A stretch of 64,000 bases of DNA from CTSOIL-112 sp049291875 (GTDB lineage Bacteria; Pseudomonadota; Gammaproteobacteria; Burkholderiales; Burkholderiaceae): contig JBATQE010000004.1 of assembly GCA_049291875.1 (NCBI GenBank), positions 1 through 64,000 of the forward strand, written 5' to 3'. Shown here in pieces: positions 9,190 to 16,837 of the stretch. The notes below the pieces were generated by a model. It saw nothing but the letters and a program-made list of their open reading frames with translations. It was not told where the DNA came from and made no database searches. Numbering within the stretch: the first letter of the stretch is position 1; every line of letters starts with the position of its first letter. The translations under genes were made by a program, and so were the position numbers.

Positions 9190-9534
9190 ATGGATAAACA
9201 GCTCAAATTAGCACGTATCCACGACCCAGAGGCGAAAATTGATGAATACCCGTGGGGCGCCCCAAAAATATGTCTAAAAGAAAAAGGGCGTGATTATTTC
9301 TTTCAAACCCTAAAAGAGCATGGTTGGCAAACAGCATCTGAACGTGAAATACTTGTATTTCATCCGAATGAAAATATTGCAATAGCAAGCGAACGCACCG
9401 GCGGCTATCAATTTGTTATCATTTCTGACGATAAACGACAAAAATTAACGGAACAAGTACAAGCTCGAACAAAAAATGAACTAGAACGCCAGCAAAATGC
9501 GCAACAAGTGATCAATCAACTACAACACAAATAA
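9190..9534 (+). CDS. Hypothetical protein
   Basis: An unrecognised 114-residue, soluble, charged protein. The C-terminal 30 residues (about 85-114) are rich in Gln, Lys and Glu and are likely a single helix or short coiled coil. No signal peptide or cysteine-rich motif is present. Like the preceding gene it is A+T-rich relative to its neighbours. ATG at 9190 has no clear ribosome binding site, so coupling to the preceding gene is likely. It ends about 30 bp before a bidirectional terminator. Confidence 0.55.
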   Translation: MDKQLKLARIHDPEAKIDEYPWGAPKICLKEKGRDYFFQTLKEHGWQTASEREILVFHPNENIAIASERTGGYQFVIISDDKRQKLTEQVQARTKNELERQQNAQQVINQLQHK

Positions 9535-9562
9535 ATTTCAAAAACTTTCGATCCATACAAAC

Positions 9563-9598
9563 AAAAAACCTGCATTTTTTGATTTATGCAGGTTTTTT
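9563..9598. terminator. Bidirectional rho-independent terminator
   Basis: A perfect 13-bp inverted repeat (9563-9575 with 9586-9598: six A, CCTGCAT, then ATGCAGG and six T) sits between two converging genes. It has a T run in each direction, so it serves both the plus-strand hypothetical pair and gcvP. Confidence 0.88.
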
Positions 9599-9613
9599 GC
9601 GAAGCGTTTGCGT

Positions 9614-12448
9614 TTATTGATATTCGCTCACCGGCACACACGCGCAGAACAAATTGCGGTCGCCGTAAACGTTATCAATGCGCGCCACAGGCACCCAGTA
9701 TTTGCTCTGACGCAGGCTGTCCACCGGATAGGCGGCTTGTTCGCGGCTGTACGGATGCGCCCAGTCGGCGCTCATGAGCATTTGTGCGGTATGCGGCGCA
9801 TGTTTGAGCGGGTTGTCATCCTTGCTGATTTCGCCTTTTTCGACGGCGGCGATTTCAGCGCGGATGGTTTTCATCGCGGTGATGAAACGATCCAGCTCTT
9901 CCAGCGGTTCGGACTCGGTCGGCTCAATCATCAGCGTGCCCGGCACGGGGAAGCTCATGGTCGGTGCGTGGAAGCCAAAATCCATCAGGCGTTTGGCAAT
10001 ATCGTCCACGGTGATGCCCGCCGTGTCTTTCACGCCGCGCGTATCGAGAATGCATTCATGCGCCACCAGTCCGTTGGCACCCGAATACAGCACAGGAAAG
10101 TCGTCTTTGAGCGCGTGCGCGATGTAGTTGGCCGAAAGCATGGCGACTTTACTCGCCTCGGTCAAACCGGCTGCGCCCATCATGGCGATGTACATCCAGG
10201 TGATCGGCAATACGCCCGCGCTGCCATACGGCGCGGAAGACACGCCGCTGATACCGCTCGGATTGCGCTCGTAGCCAACGCTGGTGAGATTCGGCAAAAA
10301 CTCGGCCAAATGCGCGCCAACAGCAACCGGTCCTACGCCCGGACCGCCACCGCCATGTGGAATGGCGAAGGTTTTGTGCAAATTCAGGTGCGATACGTCG
10401 CCGCCAAACTGCCCCGGTGCGCACAGACCGACCATCGCGTTCATGTTCGCGCCATCGACGTAGACTTGGCCACCGTGTTGATGCACGATGTCGCAAATTT
10501 CGGTCACGCGGGTTTCAAACACGCCGTGCGTGGACGGATAGGTAATCATTAATGCGGCGAGGTTGTCGCTGTGCTGTTCGGCTTTGGTACGCAAGTCATC
10601 CACATCCACATTGCCGTTCTCATCGCAAGCGACGACCACGACCTGCATATTGGCCAGCGCCGCCGACGCGGGGTTCGTCCCATGCGCAGAGGATGGAATC
10701 AGGCAGATATTGCGGTGCGCTTGACCACGGCTGGCGTGGTATTTTTGGATAATCAGCAGACCGGCGTATTCGCCTTGCGAACCGGCATTCGGCTGCAAGC
10801 TTACCGCCGCGTAGCCGGTACATGCAACCAGCATCTGCTCCAATTCGGCAATCATGCTGCGATAGCCTGCGGTCTGCGCATCGGGTGCGAACGGGTGGAT
10901 ATTGGCAAATTCCGGCCAAGTGATCGGCAACATTTCCGAAGTCGCGTTCAACTTCATGGTGCATGAGCCGAGCGGAATCATGCTGCGATCCAGCGCCAAA
11001 TCTTTATCGGCCAATGAGCGCAAATAGCGCAGCATGGCGTGTTCGGAATGATGCGAGTTGAAAATCGGGTGGGTCAAATAGGCGCTGGTACGTGCCAACT
11101 CGGCAGGAATGCTATTGAGCGACGGCACTTCACTCAGTTGCGCCGCGCCAAACAGCGCCAACACCGTATTGACCGTATCCAAATCGCTGGTTTCGTCAAA
11201 TGAAATACCGACATGCTGCGCATCGATCACGCGCAAATTCAGACCTTTGGCATACGCGGCCGCATGAATCTCTGCGGCGTTGTTCACGTTCACCATCAGC
11301 GTATCAAACCACGTTGGATTAACCAGCTTCACGCCGTGCGCGGTCAACTGCTGCGCCACCGCCGAAGTGAGCGCATGCACCCGCTGGGCGATGCGTTTCA
11401 AGCCATCCGCGCCGTGGTACACCGCATACATGCTCGCCATAATCGCCAGCAGAGCCTGCGCGGTACAAATGTTTGAGGTCGCTTTTTCGCGGCGAATGTG
11501 CTGTTCGCGGGTTTGCAGCGCCAAACGCAAGGCCTTTTTGCCCTGCGCATCGACCGATACGCCCACCAAACGACCGGGCATGCTGCGTTTGAACGCATCA
11601 CGCGTCGCCATGAATGCGGCGTGCGGGCCACCGAAGCCAAACGGCACGCCGAAGCGCTGCGAATTGCCAATCGCAATGTCCGCGCCCCATTCGCCCGGCG
11701 CTTTGAGCAAAGTCAAGGCAAGTAAATCGGTCGCGGCAATGATGGTTTTGCCCTGCGCATGGAGTTTTTCCGCCCACGCGCTGTAGTCAACGGTCTCACC
11801 ACTCGCGCTCGGATACTGTACCAGCACGGCGAAACAGTCGTTGTTCAAACTTTCCTCGCCGCCGGCGCAGGTCCGCACCTCGATGCCCAGCGGCTTGGCG
11901 CGGGTTTCGATGATTTCGCGGGTTTGCGGGAAAATGTCTGCCGCCACATAAAACACGTTTGAATCGCTTTTCGATTGACGCATCGCCAAGGTCATCGCCT
12001 CTGCCGCCGCCGTGCCTTCGTCCAGCATGGATGCGTTGGCAATGTCCATCGCAGTCAAATCCATCACCATCTGCTGGTAATTGAGCAAGGCTTCCAAACG
12101 ACCTTGCGAAATTTCCGGCTGATACGGCGTGTACGCGGTGTACCACGCCGGATTTTCGAGGATGTTGCGCAAAATCACGCTCGGCGTGTGTGTGCCGTAG
12201 TAACCCTGCCCGATTAGACTGGTGTTCACGCTGTTTTGTGCGGCGTGCGCGCGCAAACGCTTGAGCGCGGCTTCCTCAGACAAGCCCGCGCCGAATGCGC
12301 CCAAATCAAAGTCTTTGCGGCGAATATTCGCAGGAACTACAGCGTTGATGAACGCGTCCAAGGTATCGTAGCCCAAGGTCTTGAGCATCTGCGCCTGCTC
12401 GGTTTCGTTCGGACCGACGTGGCGGTTGGTAAAAGTGGTGGAGGTCAT
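9614..12448 (-). CDS. gcvP: Glycine dehydrogenase (aminomethyl-transferring), P-protein
   Basis: GcvP is the PLP-dependent decarboxylase of the glycine cleavage system: it releases CO2 from glycine and passes the aminomethyl group to lipoylated GcvH. The 944-residue protein is the fused homodimeric type of proteobacteria. The N-terminal half starts FTNRHVGPNETEQAQML. The PLP-binding lysine lies in NLHKTFAIPHGGGGPG near residue 692, followed by the glycine-rich loop. It is the last gene of the gcvT-gcvH-gcvP operon on the minus strand, but it is separated from gcvH by about 770 bp holding repeats and a GIY-YIG nuclease gene. It may therefore depend on read-through from the riboswitch-controlled promoter or on its own promoter. 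Confidence 0.97.
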   Translation of the reverse strand: MTSTTFTNRHVGPNETEQAQMLKTLGYDTLDAFINAVVPANIRRKDFDLGAFGAGLSEEAALKRLRAHAAQNSVNTSLIGQGYYGTHTPSVILRNILENPAWYTAYTPYQPEISQGRLEALLNYQQMVMDLTAMDIANASMLDEGTAAAEAMTLAMRQSKSDSNVFYVAADIFPQTREIIETRAKPLGIEVRTCAGGEESLNNDCFAVLVQYPSASGETVDYSAWAEKLHAQGKTIIAATDLLALTLLKAPGEWGADIAIGNSQRFGVPFGFGGPHAAFMATRDAFKRSMPGRLVGVSVDAQGKKALRLALQTREQHIRREKATSNICTAQALLAIMASMYAVYHGADGLKRIAQRVHALTSAVAQQLTAHGVKLVNPTWFDTLMVNVNNAAEIHAAAYAKGLNLRVIDAQHVGISFDETSDLDTVNTVLALFGAAQLSEVPSLNSIPAELARTSAYLTHPIFNSHHSEHAMLRYLRSLADKDLALDRSMIPLGSCTMKLNATSEMLPITWPEFANIHPFAPDAQTAGYRSMIAELEQMLVACTGYAAVSLQPNAGSQGEYAGLLIIQKYHASRGQAHRNICLIPSSAHGTNPASAALANMQVVVVACDENGNVDVDDLRTKAEQHSDNLAALMITYPSTHGVFETRVTEICDIVHQHGGQVYVDGANMNAMVGLCAPGQFGGDVSHLNLHKTFAIPHGGGGPGVGPVAVGAHLAEFLPNLTSVGYERNPSGISGVSSAPYGSAGVLPITWMYIAMMGAAGLTEASKVAMLSANYIAHALKDDFPVLYSGANGLVAHECILDTRGVKDTAGITVDDIAKRLMDFGFHAPTMSFPVPGTLMIEPTESEPLEELDRFITAMKTIRAEIAAVEKGEISKDDNPLKHAPHTAQMLMSADWAHPYSREQAAYPVDSLRQSKYWVPVARIDNVYGDRNLFCACVPVSEYQ

Positions 12449-12512
12449 AAGTTAAAATAAATCCGAAAGTTAATTAAAAAACGCTGTTGAGAGAATGCCG
12501 CATCAAGTACGG

Positions 12513-12808
12513 CATGACTCCTGCTATTCAAAAACCATCATCGCGGGCTTTGCATCATCTAAAAACATGGTCATTGCGGACTTAAGCATCCCCAAAAACA
12601 CGGTCATTGCGGGCTTGACCCGCAATCTCCATTTACCGGGAGATGCCGTGTCAAGCACGGCATGACACCCTGTATTCAAAAACCATCATTGCAAACTTTG
12701 CATCAACCAAAAACAAAGTCATTGCGGACTTAAGCATCCCCAAAACCACCGTCATTGCGGGCTTGACCCGCAATCTCCATTTGTCGGGAGATGGGGTGTC
12801 AAGCAGAA
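12513..12808. repeat. Tandem duplication of a 148-bp unit carrying REP-like hairpins
   Basis: Two directly adjacent 148-bp copies (12513-12660 and 12661-12808) align without gaps at about 86% identity by hand count. Each contains a hairpin ATTGCGGG-CTTGA-CCCGCAAT. The first also ends in ATGCCGTG-TCAAG-CACGGCAT, an 8-bp stem decayed in the second copy. A partial third copy of the edge (ATGCCGCATCAAGTACGGCAT) precedes at about 12496. The segment fills the gap between gcvP and the GIY-YIG gene. These motifs are of the widespread REP/BIME-like type GTCATTGCGGGC...CCCGCAATCTCC. Confidence 0.85.
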
Positions 12809-13204
12809 CGTGGCTCATAGCGCTCTCGAATCATAGTACGCTTTAACGGTATCGATATATTTCCGAGTCACGCCTATTGATTCCGACAAATCATGCCAAT
12901 TCGGATTACAGCTCGCAACCAAGTCATCTTTCCATGCGCGTTTCCAGTTTTTTAACTGTTTCTCACGCGCAATCGCATCGAACATCGCCGCTGTTGCTTC
13001 AAAATACACCAACTGATCCACATTGTATTGCTCGGTAAATCCTTTGTGAACCTTAACCTTATGCTCTGCCACACGACGCATCAAATCATTGGTCACACCG
13101 ATATACAGTACGGTATGGTGCGCATTGCTCATCATATAAACGTAGGCGTTTTGCAACCCGAATCGCTCCGTATTGGGAAGATTGCGGGGCAAGCCCGTAA
13201 TGAC
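12751..13204 (-). mobile_element. REP-bracketed GIY-YIG endonuclease unit (candidate mobile element)
   Basis: The GIY-YIG gene lies between two inverted copies of one about 28-bp sequence: 12751-12778 (GTCATTGCGGGCTTGACC, then CGCAATCTCC) and, reverse-complemented, 13176-13204 (GTCATTACGGGCTTGCCC, then CGCAATCTTCC), with only a few mismatches. Each end is itself a hairpin. The unit is inserted between gcvH and gcvP, which are normally adjacent. Boundaries are read from the repeats; no target duplication was identified. Mobility is inference. Confidence 0.55.
12815..13156 (-). CDS. GIY-YIG domain endonuclease (UPF0213-like, REP-associated)
   Basis: A small single-domain GIY-YIG nuclease, 113 residues from the TTG at 13156. 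The core is YVYMMSNAHHTVLYIGVT followed by NDLMRRVAEHK, with the conserved Arg and, later, Glu in ATAAMFDAIAREKQLKNWKR. Proteins of this type have no accessory DNA-binding domain and their cellular role is unknown. TTG at 13156 is preferred because GGAG lies nine bases upstream and the product then begins next to the first domain strand. A second TTG at 13192 would extend the protein into the REP repeat itself. The last residues run up to the duplicated repeat on the other side, so both gene ends abut repeat DNA. It sits inside the gcv operon in the same orientation. Confidence 0.82.
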   Translation of the reverse strand: MQNAYVYMMSNAHHTVLYIGVTNDLMRRVAEHKVKVHKGFTEQYNVDQLVYFEATAAMFDAIAREKQLKNWKRAWKDDLVASCNPNWHDLSESIGVTRKYIDTVKAYYDSRAL

Positions 13205-13214
13205 CGGTCTAACC

Positions 13215-13592
13215 TTATGCGTTTTCCGCTTCGTATTGTTCGGCGGTCAACAAGCCTTCCACATCCGCTGGATTGGCCGCTTTGATTTTGAACATCCAGC
13301 TGCCGAAGGCGTCGCTGTTGACGTTTTCCGGCGTGTCGGCCAATCCATCGTTGGTCTCGACGATTTCACCGGCGATCGGCGCATAGATGTCGCTGGCAGC
13401 TTTGACCGATTCGACCACGGCCACGGCTTCTTCGGCCTTGACCACGCGGCCGACTTTAGGGAATTCCAAAAATACGATGTCGCCCAAGGCTTCTTGTGCG
13501 TGGTTGGAAATGCCAACGGCAAATACGCCGTCGCCTAAATCCTGAACCCATTCGTGGCTGGATGCGTATTTCAATTGTGCGGGTGAAGTCAT
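13215..13592 (-). CDS. gcvH: Glycine cleavage system H protein
   Basis: GcvH carries the aminomethyl intermediate on a lipoyl-lysine between the P and T proteins. The 125-residue protein contains the lipoylation segment VVKAEEAVAVVESVKAASD, with the lysine near residue 65, and the flanking EFPKVGR. The start at ATG 13592 is supported by GAGGAG upstream and by the usual N-terminus (LKYASSHEW). It follows gcvT on the minus strand after 260 bp that include a 187-bp palindromic element, and precedes the GIY-YIG unit. Length is normal. Confidence 0.96.
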   Translation of the reverse strand: MTSPAQLKYASSHEWVQDLGDGVFAVGISNHAQEALGDIVFLEFPKVGRVVKAEEAVAVVESVKAASDIYAPIAGEIVETNDGLADTPENVNSDAFGSWMFKIKAANPADVEGLLTAEQYEAENA

Positions 13593-13671
13593 GATGTTCT
13601 CCTCTGTGTTGGGTGTGTTGTTCAATCAATCAGTTACTGCTGATATCGGGTTAAAAAATTAAATAATTAAA

Positions 13672-13858
13672 CTTAAGAAAACGCGGAATAAGTCTGTTTT
13701 TCAGCTCAAGCATTTATTGATACAGGCCAAGCATTCTTGAAAGCATCCGCAATTTTAACATTTTGATTTTATTCAAATTTTGTCAGGGTTTCCCTGACAA
13801 AATTTCCAATGCTAAGCACGGAAAAAGTAGGGTTTTACTTTTTCCGTATTTCCTTAAG
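13672..13858. repeat. Long palindromic element, copy 1 (MITE-like, 187 bp)
   Basis: The element is bounded by terminal inverted repeats starting CTTAAG (left CTTAAGAAAACGCGGAATAA, right end reverse-complemented CTTAAGGAAATACGGAAAAA). It contains two internal hairpins: TTTTGTCAGGG with CCCTGACAAAA near 13776-13802, and CGGAAAAAGTA with TACTTTTTCCG near 13819-13848. A second long copy lies at 61531-61712, and the last 100 bp are nearly identical between them. The right end supplies the TAA stop codon of gcvT. No coding capacity. Confidence 0.8.
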
Positions 13859-14957
13859 CGGTTGCCAAAATCGCGCCATTGCGCACAAACGGCAGCTTGA
13901 CCACTTTGGCATCCAATTGTTTGTCGCGAATCGCCACCTGTACGGTATCGCCCAGTGCGACGCCTACCGGCACACGCGCAATGGCGATGGATTGCTGCAT
14001 GGTGGGGCTGAAGGTGCCGCTGGTGATTTCGCCTGCGCCGTGTGCAGTATGAACCACTTGATGTGCGCGCAAAACGCCTTTGTCGAGCAGAATCAGACCA
14101 ACCACTTGCGCCGTTGCGCCATCCTTGACCAAAGCGGCTTTACCGATGAAATCGCGTTCGGATTTGAGATCGACCGTCCAGGCCAAACCGGCGTTCAGCG
14201 GGCTGACGGTTTCGTCCATGTCTTGGCCGTATAAATTCATACCGGCCTCTAAACGCAAAGTGTCGCGCGCGCCCAGACCCGCCGGTTGGACACCTGCGGC
14301 AATCAATGCGTCCCAAGTGACTTCGACCAAGTTCGCGGGCAAGGCAATTTCAAAGCCATCTTCGCCGGTGTAACCGGTGCGTGCAATCATCCACTGCGCA
14401 CCGTCGTTATCGACAAAAGCGGCGTTGAATGGTTTGAGCGCTTCGGATGCAGCTTGAGTGAACGGCAGGGCTTGCCACACTTTGGCACGGGCATTCGGGC
14501 CTTGTACCGCGATCAGCGCCATGTCGGGACGCGGGGTGATGGTTAAACCGTAATCACCGGCGTTATTTTGTTCATTCAGCCAATCGATGTCTTTGTCTGC
14601 CGTGCCGGCGTTGACTACCAAACGGAAGTAATCCTCGCTGAAAAAATAAACGATCAGATCGTCAATCACACCGCCTGCGGGGCGTAACATACACGAATAC
14701 AGGGCTTTGCCCGAGGTTTGTAATTTATCAACGTTGTTCGCCAAGACATAGCGCAAAAAATCGCGCACTTGAGCGCCGTGAATATCAACCACGCGCATGT
14801 GCGATACGTCGAAAATTCCTGCGTTTTGGCGCACAGCGTGGTGCTCTTCGATTTGCGAACCGTAGTTCACGGGCATATCCCAGCCGCCAAAATCAACCAT
14901 ACGCGCACCGGAAGCGATGTGCTTGGCATGCAATGGGGTGTGTTTGAGTGTAGACAT
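13854..14957 (-). CDS. gcvT: Glycine cleavage system T protein (aminomethyltransferase)
   Basis: GcvT transfers the methylene group from the aminomethyl-lipoyl H protein to tetrahydrofolate and releases ammonia. The 367-residue protein is full length, starting MSTLKHTPLHAKH; conserved segments are MVDFGGWDMPVNYG, the folate-site region with TGYTGEDGFE, and GLGARDTLRLEAGMNLYGQD. ATG at 14957 matches the family start; an open frame continues upstream without conservation. Its stop codon lies inside the terminal repeat of the 187-bp palindromic element. It is the first gene of the gcv operon, with a tandem glycine riboswitch about 70 bp upstream. Confidence 0.96.
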   Translation of the reverse strand: MSTLKHTPLHAKHIASGARMVDFGGWDMPVNYGSQIEEHHAVRQNAGIFDVSHMRVVDIHGAQVRDFLRYVLANNVDKLQTSGKALYSCMLRPAGGVIDDLIVYFFSEDYFRLVVNAGTADKDIDWLNEQNNAGDYGLTITPRPDMALIAVQGPNARAKVWQALPFTQAASEALKPFNAAFVDNDGAQWMIARTGYTGEDGFEIALPANLVEVTWDALIAAGVQPAGLGARDTLRLEAGMNLYGQDMDETVSPLNAGLAWTVDLKSERDFIGKAALVKDGATAQVVGLILLDKGVLRAHQVVHTAHGAGEITSGTFSPTMQQSIAIARVPVGVALGDTVQVAIRDKQLDAKVVKLPFVRNGAILATA

Positions 14958-15025
14958 GGTATTCGTCCAAAATAGGTGATGAAACATTTGCAACGATGGC
15001 CACGCCATCACCGCACGGATTCCCT

Positions 15026-15250
15026 ATTCTGTCCCTGATACCTGAGAGATTGTGGCAAATGTAGCATTTGCGCGCCCCTTCGGTGGTTTTGCGTGCGCGC
15101 TACCGCGGCGCCGAAAACGCTCTCCAGAAATTATGCCAACCCGTTTGGGCTTCAACCTGCCAGTCCTTTTGCCTGAGAGTTTTTGGGGTACACCTTCGGC
15201 GATCACGCAGCTCAAAACGCACGGCGCGATGCTCTCCCAGCAGGTGGCGT
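15026..15250 (-). promoter_or_regulatory. Tandem glycine riboswitch upstream of gcvT
   Basis: Reading the minus strand, two aptamers follow each other. The first (about 15250 to 15155) has GGGAGAGC, GCCGAAGG and CTCTCAGGCAAAAGGAC. The second (about 15130 to 15026) has GGAGAGCG, ACCACCGAAGGGG and TCTCTCAGGTATCAGGGACAG. These are the conserved core elements of the glycine riboswitch, arranged as the usual pair. It should switch on gcvT (and downstream genes) when glycine is abundant. Confidence 0.93.
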
Positions 15251-15261
15251 AACTCTATCGG

Positions 15262-15647
15262 GAAAGGTTGTTTTTGTCAATTCGTGTATCCGGTTTCAAA
15301 TACTCGAAGAAATACGAAAAAAGTAAATCCCTACTTTTTCCGCGTGTTCTCAATTACATTTCTATTCTGCCGACCCCTTAATCGTGTGCGTGAAGTCTGA
15401 CAATGACTGCGACGTGTCAACGCATTCGACGTGAGCCACGTTGCATATGCCACAAGCTGGCAACACAAAGACCCAACGCTGTTTGGTCTGAGATAGCGCA
15501 GCGCTTCTGCTTTGAGCGCATTGATGTACCAACAGATTTATCGACAGAGTGTCATTAGAATTTAGATGAAATTTCTGAAACAAGCGGCTCGGAACTGATA
15601 AAATGCAGCTCAATTAAAACACCCCACCGCTCACCGAGGAGTGAACT
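15262..15647. other. Intergenic region between the gcv riboswitch and the OlsB-like gene
   Basis: This 386-bp non-coding stretch must hold the gcv promoter (minus) and the promoter of the plus-strand acyltransferase gene. A short copy of the palindromic repeat lies at 15306-15353. An 83-codon open frame on the minus strand (15362-15613) has no recognisable domain or ribosome binding site and is not called. No promoter boxes could be assigned with confidence. Confidence 0.5.
15306..15353. repeat. Short palindromic repeat, copy a (about 48 bp)
   Basis: Hairpin ACGAAAAAAGTA / TACTTTTTCCG with flanking GAAGAAA and TTCTCAA, matching the hairpin end of the long element at 13672-13858 in the opposite orientation. 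It lies upstream of the glycine riboswitch. Confidence 0.65.
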
Positions 15648-16418
15648 TTGCGTCCCATGAATACCGCACAACAACAAACCATAAACGCGCCATTGGAACC
15701 GTTTTCAGTTCACTGGGCACAAACCACCGCCGAGATTGAAGAAGTACAACGCCTGCGTTATAACGTTTTCGCCGACGAGCTGGGCGTGAAATTACAGGGC
15801 GAGCACGGTTTGGACCGCGATCAGTTTGACGCCTACAGCCGCCACCTCTATGTGCGCGACAACCAAACCGGCGAAGTCGTCGGCACCTATCGCATCATCA
15901 CGCCCGATGTGGCACAAAAAACCGGCTGGTACACCCAACAAGAATTCGACATCTCCGATCTGCTCCAATCCGACGAAGCATCCACGCTGATGGAAGTCGG
16001 GCGCGCCTGCGTACACAAAGACTTTCGCAACGGCTCGGTGGTCTTGCTCCTGTGGAAAGCCACGCTCAATTTTGCCAAAGAAAACGGCTACACCATCATC
16101 ATGGGCTGCACCAGCGTACCGATTGGCGCGCACGCACCGGCGATCGCTGATGTCAAAGAATTACTCAAAGCATCCGGCGCATTGACCGAGCGCTTTCACA
16201 TCACGCCCCACATTCCATTCACGCCCGCGCAGCAAACGACGGTTCATCCCGACGTCAAAGTGGTTTTGCCGGCCTTGTTCAAAGGCTATGTGCGTTTGGG
16301 CGGTAAAGTCTGCGGCGAACCGGCCTATGATGCAGACTTTCACTGCGCCGATTTTTTCACCTATCTGCGCATGGACGACGTGTCCCGCAAATACGCCCGT
16401 CATTTTGAAGTTGCTTAA
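15648..16418 (+). CDS. GNAT-family acyltransferase, OlsB-like (ornithine N-acyltransferase)
   Basis: The 256-residue protein belongs to the acetyltransferase group related to OlsB, which transfers a 3-hydroxyacyl chain from ACP to ornithine as the first step of ornithine-lipid synthesis. Family features are EVQRLRYNVFADELG near residues 27-41, GTYRIITPD near 79 and MEVGRACVHKDFRNG near 111-125. No partner olsA acyltransferase is nearby, so the product could also be another acyl-amino acid. TTG at 15648 is chosen because GAGGAG lies six bases upstream; the ATG at 15657 is too far from it. The gene stands alone between two long intergenic regions. Confidence 0.78.
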   Translation: MRPMNTAQQQTINAPLEPFSVHWAQTTAEIEEVQRLRYNVFADELGVKLQGEHGLDRDQFDAYSRHLYVRDNQTGEVVGTYRIITPDVAQKTGWYTQQEFDISDLLQSDEASTLMEVGRACVHKDFRNGSVVLLLWKATLNFAKENGYTIIMGCTSVPIGAHAPAIADVKELLKASGALTERFHITPHIPFTPAQQTTVHPDVKVVLPALFKGYVRLGGKVCGEPAYDADFHCADFFTYLRMDDVSRKYARHFEVA

Positions 16419-16837
16419 AAATGAGCAGCTCAATACAGATACCAAAAATCTTCTGGCGCCCATGCGTCAGAATCACACAAAAACACATGCATTAAAGGCT
16501 GTAACTCAGTGAACACTCTCAATAAAACGCCGCCATATCCGCGCAAGCGTGCATCCCGTCCTGATTCTAATTTATTGTTTTTAATGACGATTATGCATAC
16601 CCGCTTATGCGAGCATGATGCGATACGGCTTAAATCGTGCACTGAAGTTTAATATGACCCTATTGATCAACCATCTGCAACGCAAGCATTTGTTTTATCA
16701 GGATTTTTTTACGCTCATTCTTAGTAAGTAGTTCGTAAGTATCGGCATGCTACTATTTTTCAGTTTCTATCGCCAAATATCCAATCCATTCTGCGTTTAC
16801 GCATCATTATCTATTTATCAATTACAAGGAGAACCTC
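16419..16837. other. Intergenic region upstream of ackA
   Basis: A 419-bp A+T-rich gap. Short open frames on both strands lack ribosome binding sites or recognisable motifs. It presumably contains the terminator of the acyltransferase gene and the ackA promoter, but I could not assign either. Nothing else is seen. Confidence 0.4.

Noticed and set aside
12496..12808. CRISPR array
   Set aside because: The repeats are only two long contiguous copies without regular spacers and contain REP-type hairpins; no cas genes are nearby.
13809..14234. Plus-strand open frame starting MLSTEKVG, similar to one at 61663
   Set aside because: The shared first residues come only from the repeated palindromic element; the rest is antisense to gcvT and to mmsA respectively and unrelated between the two.
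15362..15613. 83-codon minus-strand open frame upstream of gcvT
   Set aside because: No ribosome binding site, no recognisable domain, Ser/Gln-rich random-looking composition; kept as intergenic.
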